Numbered from the stretch's first letter, positions 14,058 through 26,544 are shown. The stretch is DNA of 64,000 nucleotides from Arctopsyche grandis (GCF_051622035.1 NC_135356.1:372001-436000); one strand, 5' to 3'. The notes: generated by a model not told the origin, from the sequence alone. Numbers and translations: made by a program.

Positions 14058-15642
14058 CAGTCACGAAAATGGAAAGTGGAACAAGGAGATTATGCGTAAA
14101 ATTTCAGCTTTAAATGTTTAAAACCAACACACAAAGTCGTTAAAATAGTAGATGATATCGTAGTGCACTATTTAAAGAAGAGAAATGTTAAAATTATATA
14201 ACAGAAAGGGGGCGAGACAAGTTTTATGGCTGATTGGCTTTAACGACGGTGTGTCGATGTCGCGCAAGAATGATATTTGGGATTAAAATAACAGTTTACA
14301 TGTACATTTTTCATTTTATTTCGATCATATAAACTATTTACAAATTAATAAAAAAGTAATTAATATTTGGCTGTGGCTCCTTTTGCTTTTATCACAGCTT
14401 TTATTCTATTAGGCATGGAATCTATCAAAACTCTCAATTTCATCGTTTATCTTTACAGCAGCGATTTAAAACTGCTGTAGAGATAAGAAGAGACCTTTCC
14501 AGTGAATTTTCGATCAAAATATGTGCCCAAATTATAAAAAATCGACTTCGAGAAGCAGGACTTTACGCTCGGAGACCTGCGAAAAAACCACTTTTAACGA
14601 TAAAAATGATGCTGACTCGATTAGAATGGGCAAAAAGGCATGAAAATTGGATGTCATCGGATTGGTGACGAGTCATGTTTTCGGATGAATCCAAATTTAA
14701 CCTGTTCAGCTCTGATGGATATCAATATGTTCGACGCAAAGTTGGACGAAGATACAAACAAAATTGCACCCAGAAAATAGTGAAGCATCCTCCAAGTCAA
14801 ATGGTCTGGGGATGCTTTTCTTATTCTGGAATTGGTCGCATGAAGTTTGTCCAAGGATTTGTCAACGGAATAATGTATAAAAAAATTTTGGAAGAAAGTT
14901 TCATTCCATCGATGGAAAACCACCTTTCACATTTTGATGATGTTATTTTTCAAGATGACTCCGCGCTTTGTCATAGAGCTAAAACGGTAATTATCATTAT
15001 TTTTTAATGCTGTTGAATGTCATTAATAAGATTTCGAGCAAAAAACTGAAGTATTTTCATGAATTTTCTGCAGGTACGGGATTATTTGCAGAAATTGGGA
15101 GTTTCCACACTAACATGGTCAGGAAATAGTCCCGATTTGAACCCGATAGAAAGCCTCTGGATGGCCATTCAGTGCCGAATTAATAAATATAACATCACGT
15201 CTGTACACTCATTAAAGGAAATAATAGAAAAAGTGTGGTACGATGAATTCTCGATTGAAATTCTGAGAGTTTTGATAGATTCCATGCCTAGTAGAATAAA
15301 AGCTGTGATAAAAGCAAAAGGAGCCGCAACCAAATATTAATTTCTTTTTTATTAATTTGTTAATAGTTTATATGATCGAAATAAAATGAAAAATGTACAT
15401 GTAAACTGTTATTTTAATCCCAAATATCATTCTTGCGCGACATCGACACACCGTCGTTAAAGCCAATCAGCCATAAAACTTTTCTCGCCCCCTTTCTGCA
15501 ATATATTTTTAACACTTCTCTTTTTTGAATAGTGCACTATGATATTATCTACTATTTTAATGACTTTGTGTGTTGGTTTTAAACATTTAAAGCTGAAATT
15601 TTACGCATAATCTCCTTGTTCCACTTTCCATTTTCGTGACTG
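14058..15642 (+). mobile_element. Tc1-family transposon with about 380-base inverted ends
   Basis: Ends are CAGTCACGAAAATGG and its complement, flanked by TA on both sides (14056-57, 15643-44). The paralogous empty site near 43137 confirms the insertion. The inverted repeats run about 14058-14440 and 15262-15642. The left one includes an inverted copy of the last 30 or so transposase codons, so it arose by copying the right end over the left. The element is probably non-autonomous now. Confidence 0.9.
14447..15340 (+). pseudogene. Tc1 transposase (DD34E) with an intron; 5' end missing
   Basis: Cut-and-paste transposase. Visible parts: the end of the DNA-binding region (NRLREAGLYARRPAKKPLL, 14540-14600), first catalytic Asp in MFSDESKFNLF (14675 on), VWGCFSYSGIG, second Asp in VIFQDDSALCH (14940-14973), Glu in SPDLNPIESLW (from 15130) and a typical C-terminus. 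A GT-AG intron of 87 bases (14987-15073, TTTTCTGCAG acceptor) lies between Asp and Glu; removing it joins AKT to VRDYLQ in frame and leaves exactly 34 residues between Asp and Glu. A stop, TGA at 14666-14668, precedes MFSDES, and the N-terminal helix-turn-helix is lost at the left junction (about 14440). TTTATCTTTACAG at 14447 looks like another acceptor. Confidence 0.85.
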
Positions 15643-16440
15643 TATATACATATCCATATAGCATAGGTGTACATAATAGATTACATACATATAATGTTAT
15701 TACAATCAATGTTGTCGAGTCGAGGCTTGAAAAATCTCACTCTGAATGTTAAACGTCGTAATATTAAGAATCATCCAACAATGAATTGTAATCGAAATGA
15801 AATACGGAAACGTTTCGTTCGACTTCACAACATTGATAATAATAATATTATAGTTAAAAATACATAAAAAACAAGCATTCCATGTGTAGACGTTTCGTCA
15901 ATATGCGTGTTGTACAATTTCAAGTCAGTGAGAAGTCTGTCGGAACAAATGAATGAATGAATTCAGGACTCCTTGAAATTGTATGTTGCACGTGAACCCG
16001 TCCATTGGCTACGTCCACACTACCGATATCTACGCCCAATATTTGCGAATTTTTCCATAACCAGTTCCTAAATAGCTACCACAGATTATGAAGAATTATC
16101 AGAAAGCATATGCAAAATACAAAATTTATATATATATACCTAAGATGCCATGGAAACCTCACGGAACAACACAAGTAATTATTATACGATCATTTCGACT
16201 GTACATATAATTACTTGTGATTTCTCGATTGTATAAACACAACAAAGTATTTTATACAATCAATCATATTTGAAGTTCATGTCGATATCTTGAATAAAAG
16301 AAAGTCAAATTTTGAAAAATTTTATATAATATTAAAAATATTTTCGAAAAAGGCGTAGCTCTGTGGAGGCTGCTAGTATTAAAAATTGATATAGTCTGAA
16401 AAGTCATTCTGCAGCTCCGAGAGTACAATATAATAATTCA
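15643..16440. other. Non-coding part of segment A
   Basis: Matches 42300-43137 inverted. Short frames only. Confidence 0.4.
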
Positions 16441-16738
16441 TAGATTGGTAAAAGACGGAACCTCTAGGCTTGGAAGCGAGGCTCGGCCGACCCGCTTCTT
16501 CCTGTGATTGGCTACTCTTTGCGATGCCAAAAGTATTGCCGTGCCCTGAATTAATTCGACTTTTACCTGATGAAATAATCCAACATATACGTCCGAAATT
16601 ATATGCGAACCAGGCACTATATGTAAGAGTATTTCATCAGGTAAAAGTCGAGTTGATTCCGGGCATGGCAATACTTATGTACTGGCAAAAAGCAACCAAT
16701 GACAGGAAGGAGTGGGTCGAGAATTCCGAATTTTACCC
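16441..16738. mobile_element. Foldback MITE inserted in segment A
   Basis: Long arms with GGTAAAA...CGGAA ends and shared inner blocks (CGACTTTTACCTGATGAAAT on one side, its complement on the other). The uninterrupted site ATTCATACATTAG is present in the 42.24-kb copy. The target duplication is probably TA. Confidence 0.75.
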
Positions 16739-17125
16739 ATACATTAGACTTGATGAGATGAAACACGTTTCAAACATATTCACACATTTGAAGATGATTA
16801 TAGCACATTTGTAAAATAATATTAAATACCATATATGTATGTATGTATACCTGCTCACTGTTCGTCTACAAACGACACAACCGTCTAAAGATGTGTCAAT
16901 AAAGTTTTGATTAAACATGTTGCGGTCATCATCGCTTGTCATCTCGTGTTCTGTCGGCATTTCGAAATCTGAGGTCCCACTTTCTGAAACCCTTTCGACA
17001 TCCGTCGAAGATTCATCATCGTCAGTTGACATTTCGTATTCCGTTGGCCTTTCGGAATCCGTGGTCCCTCTTTCCGGAGTCATTTCGATATCCGATGAAG
17101 GTTCGGAGTAGTAATGACTAGACAT
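16733..17125 (-). CDS. Hypothetical acidic repeat ORF
   Basis: A 130-codon frame from an ATG at 17125. Its first 75 residues are rich in Ser, Asp, Glu and Thr and contain two copies of a roughly 28-residue unit (PTEYEMSTDDD.. and PTEHEMTSDDD..). The DNA repeat at 16917-17110 is clear. The last third runs into low-complexity and MITE sequence, so the true end may be different. No family recognised. The unit is absent from the corresponding part of the 42-kb copy. Could be a first exon or chance coding of a tandem repeat. Confidence 0.3.
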   Translation of the reverse strand: MSSHYYSEPSSDIEMTPERGTTDSERPTEYEMSTDDDESSTDVERVSESGTSDFEMPTEHEMTSDDDRNMFNQNFIDTSLDGCVVCRRTVSRYTYIHIWYLILFYKCAIIIFKCVNMFETCFISSSLMYG

Positions 17126-18420
17126 GATACGAAATACGATGTAACGAAATCTGAAAAAAAAGTAACAACTGTGGTGACTTTACTTGTAAATCAGAAAAGA
17201 CATAGGTATATTAAATCACGAGGGAAATTTACGTAAAAATCGTTTGGATATGAATGCATGTGATATGCCATACATTGATATATATATGTAATGCTGTCAG
17301 TTAATTCCGAGCATTCCTGTACGCATGTAGATTTTCAATCCCACCAAATGATTGACTCGAAGAAAACCTCGCTGAATTTCCCATCGCATTTTCTTTGACG
17401 CAATCGGCGACAAAAATGACTTAAATTTGAGAAAGAGATGCTAAGCTTGCACAAAAATTGTCGAAATGAACAATCGATTCGATTCTAATTTAAAAATGAC
17501 CACCGATGACGTACCGATAGCGAGTGAAGCTCAAGTCAATTGAATTTTTAATCGGTACACACAACTAGACTGCCCTTCGTTACTGTCACAAGAATACCTC
17601 TCTCGGAAGTATGATCGAGGGTAGAAGGCGCAGGAGTAAGTGAAGTTTAGATTGCACATAATACACCATTACTCTAACCGAGACGTCAACCTCATAGCCT
17701 CAATGTGATGAAATTTTGAGATTGAAAGATGCTAAAGCGATCGAAAGGAATTATGTGCGAATAACAGGATTCATTCGGAAGTATACGAATACGGGTACGT
17801 AGACAGTCTTTCCATCTCGCGTGCCTGGAGAAAAAGTCAAAGATCAACTGTGACGTGCTCTCCAAACGAATGGATCCGAATGCTGACTGAATCTGACAGC
17901 AGGAACTGCAAAGCCGTATGATGTTTTCCTCGTTTGATAGCGGAAGGCCGAGACCGAACCGCAACAGAAGGCCTGGAGCTCGAGCTTCTGCGTGAAGTAC
18001 AACTAGAAACATGCAACGGAATGCGGCACAACGAGAAACGTCAAAGTGCCAATCGATTGCACATGCCATTGAAATACGTGAAAAGATTGGTCGCAGCGCA
18101 AATTACGTATGCATTGGGGTTTAAAATGTATTTCAATTTAAGATTACTCGATATTGTAGTGAAGATGCGGCGAGAAGAGCAGCACACGCACCGGCTGTCG
18201 GAGAGCAACTGTCAAAACACTTGTTTCGGTGTTGCCAGCACTAAATAGCCGACCGATCAAGCTAGCTAGTGCTGCCAGGACACTTCTCGATAGGGTAATT
18301 GGATTATTAGTCACATTGCGGTGGTAACAAAGCCAATTTTTGCCATTAAATCGTCAGTCATTATATATTTTAGATTTATGTTCCCCAAAAATATTTCAAA
18401 AGAGTGAATGCTGAACTGAA
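17126..18420. other. Non-coding, partly segment A
   Basis: 17690-18060 matches 41505-41720 and, more weakly, 41940-42160 (inverted), which are a diverged tandem pair. Frames here are not conserved between copies. Confidence 0.4.
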
Positions 18421-18575
18421 CACACTATAACTTTTGTTCCGACAAAAAGTGTAGCCGGCGCTGATCCATTAGCAGTTATCATTACTAAAGCTCAAACAAC
18501 TTTTGAGAATTTATGATAACTGCTAATGGATCAGCGCCGGCTACACTTTTTGTCGGAACAAAAGTTATAGTGGGT
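18421..18575. repeat. Near-perfect hairpin, 60-base arms
   Basis: CACTATAACTTTTGTTCCGA...GCAGTTATCAT at 18421-18483 is followed, after a loop of about 28 bases, by its complement at 18512-18575. A single-armed relative lies at 7265-7325. Confidence 0.9.
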
Positions 18576-18823
18576 TGTTGGAAATCACAGGATGACGTTG
18601 AGTCACTAAATATAATGTCATTTGCTGCTTTTATTGTTTAGGTTCTTTTCATTAGCGAAGTCATGATTATAACAAAGGTATTTTTTATAAATTAAATTTT
18701 GCCGCCCCCTATTTACCCTATACATTGAGTAGTCTTATACGTTTTCTGTAAGGAAAGAGTTTTAAATTTATTATGTACCCAGCTTTATAAAATGTTAATT
18801 GTCATAAATAATATTCATTACCT

Positions 18824-18986
18824 TATGGGGGATGAACGAATGAGATGACTGGCATGTTGAATGCACGTGTTTTATTTATGACAGCTGAAGGCAGAGTGAG
18901 TAGCGGCTCTCCGAACATGGCTGAGTTGGTACCCACTCGCAGGAAGGCAACCAAACTCGACCATGTCGTATAGCGAGCCGCCACAA
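18824..18986 (-). mobile_element. Truncated copy of TTGTGGCGGC MITE
   Basis: Right end reads GTATAGCGAGCCGCCACAA, and the body (CATTCAACATGCCAG..., AATAAAACAC on the other strand) matches the full-length 213-base element at 31686-31898. The other inverted end is missing. Confidence 0.75.
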
Positions 18987-19121
18987 CCTTGATCATATTA
19001 GAGCCAGTTGCATCACCCAAATTTGTTTGCATTCACAATGAATACCAATAGCTCACCGTGAATATTTTTGGATTGTGGATCCCATTTTCCATATGCTTTA
19101 CACCTCGCCGAATTCTTCATT

Positions 19122-19300
19122 TAAAAATGCAGCATGCTCTCGACTGTCTCTACCCATTTTACGATGAAAATAGCATTGAAATCTATCGAATTTGGTGAAA
19201 GATGGAGTAAGATTCATGCGATAAGATTCATGGGAACGCTGCAGGTGAATGGTTATTACGACGGGAAGATTTTTGAGTTCAGAATTGTGAACAGAAAATA
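19122..19300 (+). pseudogene. Exon-like fragment, possibly galectin-related, copy 2
   Basis: Reads MQHALDCLYPFYDENSIEI in one frame; RWSKIHAIRFMGTLQVNGYY in another recalls the IxAIxI.GD.QV strand of galectins. The change of frame and lack of other exons suggest a decayed copy. Family call is weak. Confidence 0.3.
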
Positions 19301-19329
19301 TACTAGGAAGAATTGTGGTACACGGATTT

Positions 19330-19520
19330 CAGCCGTCTACCACATTTTTTTCCTGATTCCTATTTCAATTTCGATTCTCGGTTCCGATGTCAGTTCCGAT
19401 TTCCAATTCTGATTTCAGCTCCGATTCCCAATTCCGATTTCAGTTCTTATCCCCGGTTCCGATTCTCAGTTCCATTTTTAGTTTCGATTCCCGATTCTAA
19501 TTTCAGTTCCGATTCTCGAA
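19330..19520. repeat. Degenerate minisatellite, TTCCGATTYCAG unit
   Basis: Units of about 12-14 bases around ATTTCAGTTCCGATT repeat roughly a dozen times with substitutions. Confidence 0.75.
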
Positions 19521-20427
19521 TGTCTAGTATTTATTTTTTTTAAAACCTTTTGGGCCCTTAAATATAAAAGGCCCGCATGCACGCATGCCCGTGCGGCATA
19601 TTAGCAACGTGCCTATATTTACATATGCATGCTATTTTTGTCAACGAGCTACTACAGAACCCCCGTATGAATTCTCACGAGGTGCCACTGAATGTAACCC
19701 GTTTACGTAGCCAGACAATGGTTTAAAATGCACAAGATTTTTTCGAATTACAATTAATGTTCGTGATAAATTAATGTAACCATTTTTTTCAAATTCAAAA
19801 CCAGGACATTTTCTCCAAAAAAATATTTCTAAACACTTCGATTATTAAAAACAAACTTCATATTCTTGAATGCTCTTATGGACTTTTGCACAAGACTAGA
19901 TAAAATTTTACTAAGGGTAAAATGTAAGCATTTTATTCAACATTCAATTACGGCAATGGTCGCGTTACGCGCGCTGTTTAGTTTTTACGCGCACTGCTCG
20001 AAGCGAAAGCCGAGGACCTCAACCTTTCAGATAAATCGCTCGTCAAATCTGCACGTGTTGACAGAATCTGTCACAACAAGTGTCTTCCGATCTATGCGCA
20101 CTTTTCGACAGTAAACCTATTGCTTCATTCGAAATTCTTTTGTCCAATGCACTTTTGGTATTATATCGCGATTGGCGATTTTGTTCTTGTAGAATACGTT
20201 TGTTTTGATTTTCTAACCTTATGTCCCATACATTGTTCTAACCTATACAATTTACTACTGATCAATCTGCACTCTCATTATATGTACTCACATTTTCATT
20301 CTTTTGATCGTTGACTGACATATTGCACATTTCTCTTAACAAGTGTGTTATTAGTTATTCTGTCATAGAATCCACTAGTTAGTTTGTTAGTAATGTAACG
20401 GAATATTATTTATGACATGCAGGTTTT
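19521..20427. other. No gene seen
   Basis: Short frames only; no duplicate recognised in the window. Confidence 0.4.
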
Positions 20428-20649
20428 TCAAGTTCGTAATATGGCTGTGTTATAAATTATTTTCAGGGATTTATTTTGTATTATTTGGAGCTTGGAAAGG
20501 TTAGTATTCGAGGCGTTATTCCAATAAGTTAATATGAGCGCGCGATATATTTTTATTTTATTTTGAGTTGATAAACAACTATGGCGATTATACATATATT
20601 GGGTATATTGAGAATATACCCCGCATCGCCTTGCGTTTCGCTGCCTCAA
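20428..20649 (-). mobile_element. LINE fragment, RT C-terminus
   Basis: LSTQNKIKIYRALILTYWNN.. then LSKLQIIQNKSLKIIYN is the thumb/connection region of Jockey-type LINEs. Only about 70 codons remain. Confidence 0.6.
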
Positions 20650-21198
20650 TGTGAGGTGGCCCTCTCATTCTTTTGTCAAATGTTACTCCTACATATTTTA
20701 TTACTCATAAAAATTATATAGTATATCCCAATTACATGTATTATAAATATTTTGCTGCGATACACCGATGCGGCGATGATCCAAAATACATATAAAAATA
20801 AATGATTGTCATTTTTGTATATTGAAACATTTCTTTTCTCTAGCTTTGGTCTCTGGAGTCGTGAGTTGGTGAGAGTTTCTGGTTGCCGCTCAAACTGATA
20901 CATATTAAGCACATTATAATGAAAACCAAATTCTAATGTTCGCACTGTCTATCTGCACATTGTTTTTATGTTGAACAAGTTTTCAAATATTCTAATATTT
21001 TCCCTTTGGAAAAGTCAAAAATGACCACACGATTTTTCCCACACCGCTAACCCTATCAAGCTGAAAATATATATTTGTATTCATATTTATGTACGAACTT
21101 AGAATTGATTAAGGTTTCGGTTAGAATTCGTAAACCCGAAGTAGTAATTTTTTTAAAACAATATTTCAGAATATATTCATACGTCATTCTAAACAAAA
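20650..21198. other. Upstream region of the Kelch gene
   Basis: No gene. The promoter could not be placed. Confidence 0.35.
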
Positions 21199-24100
21199 AT
21201 GTCAAAATCGTATGGAGATTTTACCGAAAAACGTGCAAAAACAATTTTAAGGCGAATGTTTGACATTTACGAACAAAATTTGCTGTGTAATGTAGATTTG
21301 ATAGTCGGGAATAACAGGTTGGTGCTTTTCGTTGGTATTTGGTATTTGCCTATAAAGTTATGCTTATTTATATCAAACGACTTGCATTTTCCAGATTTCC
21401 GGTGTCCAAGTTGATCCTTGTTACGAATAGCGATTTCTTCAAAACTATAATAAACAATGCAACCAATGAAATCGTTTTGGAAGACAGTGACGAGATACTC
21501 GCGGAGTCTGTCAAGAAGACGATTAAGTTCTTGTACCTCGGTGAAATTGGTAAGAACACCGGTGAATGGAAACCGTGTGTTTTTAAAACATTTATTAACA
21601 TATCCATGTCCAAATTTTCATTTCAGACTTGCAGCCACATCAAGCTGAGAACATTATCAAATTTTCTAAAATGATTCAGGTGCGCGAACTCGAAGAATAC
21701 TGTTTATTGTATCTCGAAAAAATAACAGACAGTAAAAATTACACGTTCATCGAAGATTTTGCCGAACATCATGGATATTTGCAATTACTTGAGCAAACAA
21801 AAGCTTATATTGCGAAGAATTATTTAGAGGTACGCCTTTATGTTATTGCTTTATATCTCTATGTTATATATTTAGCATGTTGTATTTTGTATCGTGGATT
21901 TTAATATACATATGTAACTACAAAACCATTTTCGACTATAATAATGCGACCCGAACAAGTCCCAATTTCACCCATTTTCTAATTTGAATACATTTTTACC
22001 CCTCTTGTTAGGTATCTATTTTTTTTCCCCTCACAAAACACGCAATTTAGCTCGACAAAAAAAAAACAAATTTACAATTTTTTTTTCAAAACAAATTTAC
22101 ATAATAAATAAATCCCATTGGTATGCAGATAATCCAGGAAAATGAATTCCTGAATATGAGTTGTGAACGACTGGGTGAACTTTTACAGTCGGATGATTTA
22201 AATGTAGAAAGAGAAGAGCAAGCGTTTCAAGGATTGAAGATTTGGCTGCAAAAGAACTACGAGTCTCGGAAAAAGCATGTAGACACCCTGTTGAAATATA
22301 TCAGATTACCTTTGTTGCCTGTCAAGGTATTTCCTGCTCCGTGACAAATTTCATATCATATTATATATTCATTATAATTATTCCAATGTTAGTTTCTAAA
22401 CTTTCAGTTTATATTAGACGAAGTGAGACCACTCTGTTCAAATTCATTCACTTGCTGTGATATGTTTTTGAACACTTTCGATTATCATCATAATCTTGAA
22501 AAAAGACCTCGATTTCTGTCCTTAAATTGTAAACCTCGAAAGTGCAGCAAACAAACTATATTAATTGTTGGAGGACAAAATGATGCAGTATTTGTCATAT
22601 TTATGTTAATTTCTTACAATCACTAGTATATGTAAGTTTCATTAATAACGTCCGTTTTGAATTTAAGATTGCAGGTAAAATTGAAGTTTACGATGTTGAC
22701 AATGATAAATGGTCAAATTATTATAATTTGTACAATGAAACTGCTCATTTTGGGGCTGTGGTCTTGAATAACAAACTGATTACTATGGGTGGTGTTGTTG
22801 ACGAAAAAATCACGAATAAGGTACCATTATTTCCATTAATAGATTTTGATTATCATTATTCCCGCTTCCCATAAATAGGTTGTAGAAAACGGAAGTAAAA
22901 CAATAATGGCTTGTTTTGAAAAACTGTGGTACTCTTCTGACAAGCTCACCCAGACACCATTTAAAGGCTGATATTTGTATTTTTGTTTCAAATCTATAAT
23001 TTTGTTATAAATCAGTCACTAATTAAATCAATCAGATTTTGGTTAGCTGTCTGTTTAGCCTACTGTTTTAGCTGTCACGAAAAATGGATTCCGAACCCAG
23101 GAGTCGTGCTTACTAGTTTTCGGAAAATATCGCAAGAGTTGTTTTCAACTTATATACATACATGTGGGTGGAATTCCTGAATAGATGACGCTATTCAGGA
23201 CCACGATGGGATGTGGCGGTGGAATTGAAGATCAAACACGTGCGTTTTCAGTCATGTTGTTTATTAAAACGACACCACGCGGTGGTTTAACGACCAACCG
23301 CCCCCAGTGGAAGGTTAACTTCTACTCCCTGTAAAATAGCGGTCCTTTCGCGCCCTATGCCACTTTTTCATCCCCCCTCTACGATCGGTCGTAACATACC
23401 CTTTCACAGCCATAGCCCATACATCAGCCTTTCGTTCAATCCCAACACTACATACATATGTATGTAGGTTTTCTAAATATATATATTTTTTTTTGATTTT
23501 TAAATGCTTTTATGTAGGTGTTCTAAATATACATAGTTTGGAAAGTTCTTCGTCTACTTTAAAATTTAATTCTTTCAAACATTCATATAAGGCAGGAAAA
23601 GTATCAAAATTATTAGATTCAACTAGATGAAATCCAAAATTGTATTTTGCTATCGAAAGATGCAATTTTATCTCGCGTATTAAAAATTGTAATACTTTTT
23701 CCTTGTAATGATAAATTAACTTCGTTGCGCTCGGTAAAAAAATCTGCCAAAAATGCAAGTTTAATCAACCATGAAGGATTTGTTAAACTTCAACAAAAAT
23801 TTGTCCTGAATTATTTTGTTTTGTTGAATTATTCAATATGAAGTAGAAGATCTTTAAATGTGTTGCTGTGTACAAAACCTTTCCAAATTGTCGCGGAACA
23901 CCTATTCAGGTTCAGCTGAACACTGGTGTTCCACGGAACATAGTTTGGGAAACCCTGTGCTATATCAATAAGACTTCCCGATCAAATTCGAAAGTCGATG
24001 ATTGCAAAATAATCTAGACATTCGTGATATCCGAATAGGATTTCATACAATTGACGGCTTCCGTCAATTGTCCAGATCCAATAAAATATTATTTTTACTT

Positions 24101-24374
24101 TTTGCTAATTTCACAGGTGTCTTGCTTTGATTTCGTCACAAAGGAAACAACAGAATTGCAAGCGATGCAAACAGGAAGGTCTTCATTTTCAGCCACCGTC
24201 ATCGATGACCAAATATTCGTCATCGGAGGACGGTGTGATACGGGAGTTCTAAATTCCGTGGAAAGGTTATTTAATATTAATTTTTCTTTCCTTCAGTATT
24301 TAACGAGATAATTTTTCATTTTTTCATTTTTTTATCGTTTTAATTTTCTAACGGAAAATTAATAATTATAATTT

Positions 24375-24471
<97 letters not shown>

Positions 24472-25510
24472 CTAATTTATCAACGTGATTTTCGTGACCT
24501 CATCTCATCTTACAACCCATTTAAGATTTATTTTAATGTCTTAAAATTTATTTGAAATTCAATTCGTCATCTTCAAAAACATCTTAAATTCAAATGAGAA
24601 AATCACGTGAAAATTCTAATTTTATCACTAACTGATGATATACTATACATTTGCATAAATATAATATATTTAATGAGAATATAAATAAGTAATAAAATTA
24701 AAATGAATACTATGTACATAAATATTAATTTTACAGCATTTGTTTCACATAATATGCAAATAATGATACAGTCATTTCATTTCAGGTATGATTTAGTTAC
24801 GAATACGTGGACTAAAGTGGCTGATATGTTGACAACACGTTATGAATTCGCAATAGCAGCTTTAGGAAAAAACATTTATGTCATTGGAGGTGTGAACAAT
24901 ATTAAATGTAGAATTAAAACCATGGAAATTTACGATACGCAAAATAATAATTGGACAACAGCACCACCAATGAAAGAAAAAATACATAATTTTTCAGTAG
25001 GAATTCATTGTTATATTCACAAAGGCCACAACTGATCGATTTATATTAATCAGCTTTAAAGACAAACACATTACAAAAAAGTTGTCTTCGCTGAATACCA
25101 TTTGTTGCAACTTTCAGGCTGTCGCAATGGGGGACTACATTTATGCTATTGGAGGAACATCGATGGAGCGATTTGACATCAAGTCTCAAACATGGACATC
25201 GGTGGCCAGTCTTCCTCGAGCAAAGATAATGCACAATGCGATTGCTTTCAACGAGAAAATCATTTGCGTCGGTGAGTTTAAATCCAGTGCAAATTTATCT
25301 TCTCTACTGGATGTTGTGTGATCGGTTGCTACTTTAATTTAAACATTAATCAATGTGTGTTATATGATAATTATAGGAGGTTTTTTTTCAAAATCGACGG
25401 TGGAGTACGATCCAGGTAGAGACAAATGGACAGATCGTGGATCGATTACAGAAGCGCGCTGCCATTTTAATATATTAGCACTACCTATACCCATAATGAA
25501 GAATGAATAA
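21199..25510 (+). CDS. BTB-BACK-Kelch protein (Kelch-like, KLHL family)
   Basis: Ten exons: 21199-21317, 21395-21549, 21627-21829, 22129-22326, 22408-22587, 22668-22820, 24117-24265, 24786-24996, 25118-25271, 25377-25510, all with GT-AG introns and consistent phases, giving 551 residues, the usual KLHL size. Residues about 18-110 are a BTB domain ([16 protein letters not shown]), 120-225 BACK ([20 protein letters not shown]), 265-545 six Kelch blades with GG doublets ([36 protein letters not shown]). Proteins of this type are substrate adaptors of Cul3 ubiquitin ligases; the substrate is unknown. The fifth blade lacks about eight residues that the 48.3-kb pseudogene copy still has (GGNAGSSALKSVERF there, GGTSMERF here). 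AATAAA at 25506 overlaps the stop. Intron 6 (1.3 kb) holds an hAT fragment and intron 7 a (TA)n tract. Confidence 0.85.
23510..23770 (-). mobile_element. hAT transposase fragment in Kelch intron 6
   Basis: The minus strand reads [20 protein letters not shown], then [20 protein letters not shown] in another frame: the ZBED5/SCAND3-like hAT region also found at 1.3-1.7 kb. Antisense to the host gene and broken by frameshift. Confidence 0.65.
24391..24464. repeat. (TA)n microsatellite in Kelch intron 7
   Basis: About 75 bases of TA after a poly-A run. Confidence 0.95.
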
Positions 25511-26540
25511 ATTTTGAAGTGAATATTCGAAAATTACGTATTTTATTTAAATTCTACACAATTTCAGACATCTACATATATGAGCACTCGACAATGTGCT
25601 TACTTACCATGTATGATACATAAGTTGTTACTACATATTTTCATCGATGGATGTAGTGGTAAACTTTCGTCGTGTTCCCAACCTTAAATGTTAAAAATCT
25701 TTGAAACAGTCTGCTGTGCTTCCAACCAATCGATTTATCTCAACAAAAGTTTTTCATATATCTCGTTTTTGGGAATAGTTTGGATTTCAATTTTAAGTAT
25801 TATTAAATTAAACAAACTCTCAATATTTATTTATGACAGTTTAATTGGGTCTATTATGATAGATTTTGACTGATTAGTGACAATTCAAAGTCACCATTTC
25901 GCTCGAATTTCCCCATATATAACGCGCCGCGTTTTTTGTAAGTTAAATGTCATATCTAGAAGTTTAAGCTTAATACCAAGTTATGTATTAAATTTGGTAA
26001 GCATCCGTCAACCGGAAGTGGCAGTTTACTCTTGTTCGATTTTTCTTCCACTACTTTTTTCCACCCCTTAAACATGTGTGATCTTCACGAAAATATCCAA
26101 GTGCAATCCTTGTATCAATGTGAAGAAAATCAAAAAAAAATCATTTAATTTCATAAACCGGAAGTGGGATTTTTTCCACTTAGAAAAGTTAAAAATGTTG
26201 TCCTTGCACACCCCTGAACGTATCAAGCCGAAAATTTGTATTCTTTGTGTAATAACTTAGAGCTGATAAGGTTTTGGATAAAATTCGTAAACCAGAAGTA
26301 TTATTATTTTTTTAAACAATATTCCATTATTTTATTGACCTTTTAAATTATTTTTATTTTCTTGATATTTAATGTGTATAATGATTATAGTGCTTTTAAG
26401 TAATTCGAACAAAATCCGACAACCGGAACTAGAACTTTTATCTTGTGTAAATTTCCCTATATTTGCGCTCAATTTGTATCGAAAATGCTCTCATAACCGG
26501 TATGTGTGTTTAATTATCCAATTTTGTTTTCTGACCTTAT
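25511..26540. other. 3' flank of the Kelch gene (segment K)
   Basis: Two related blocks (25990-26090 and 26130-26330, with AACCGGAAGTG) suggest a diverged tandem repeat. No gene. Confidence 0.4.
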
Positions 26541-26544
26541 ATAC

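Larger units (their letters stand above)
12830..18060 (+). repeat. Segment A: older inverted duplication with 41505-44290
   Basis: Read in reverse complement, 44290 down to 41505 follows this segment in order (for example GAATTCACAGTAACGAGTAT at 12856 and the ATTCTCGAATTTGCTACTGT block at 13764). Identity by eye is around 90 percent. The copy at 41.5-44.3 kb lacks the Tc1 element and the 16.44-kb foldback, so those arrived here after the duplication. Confidence 0.75.

Noticed and set aside
17692-18069. 125-residue minus-strand frame
   Set aside because: The frame is not kept in either diverged copy at 41.5 and 41.9 kb, and no domain is recognisable.
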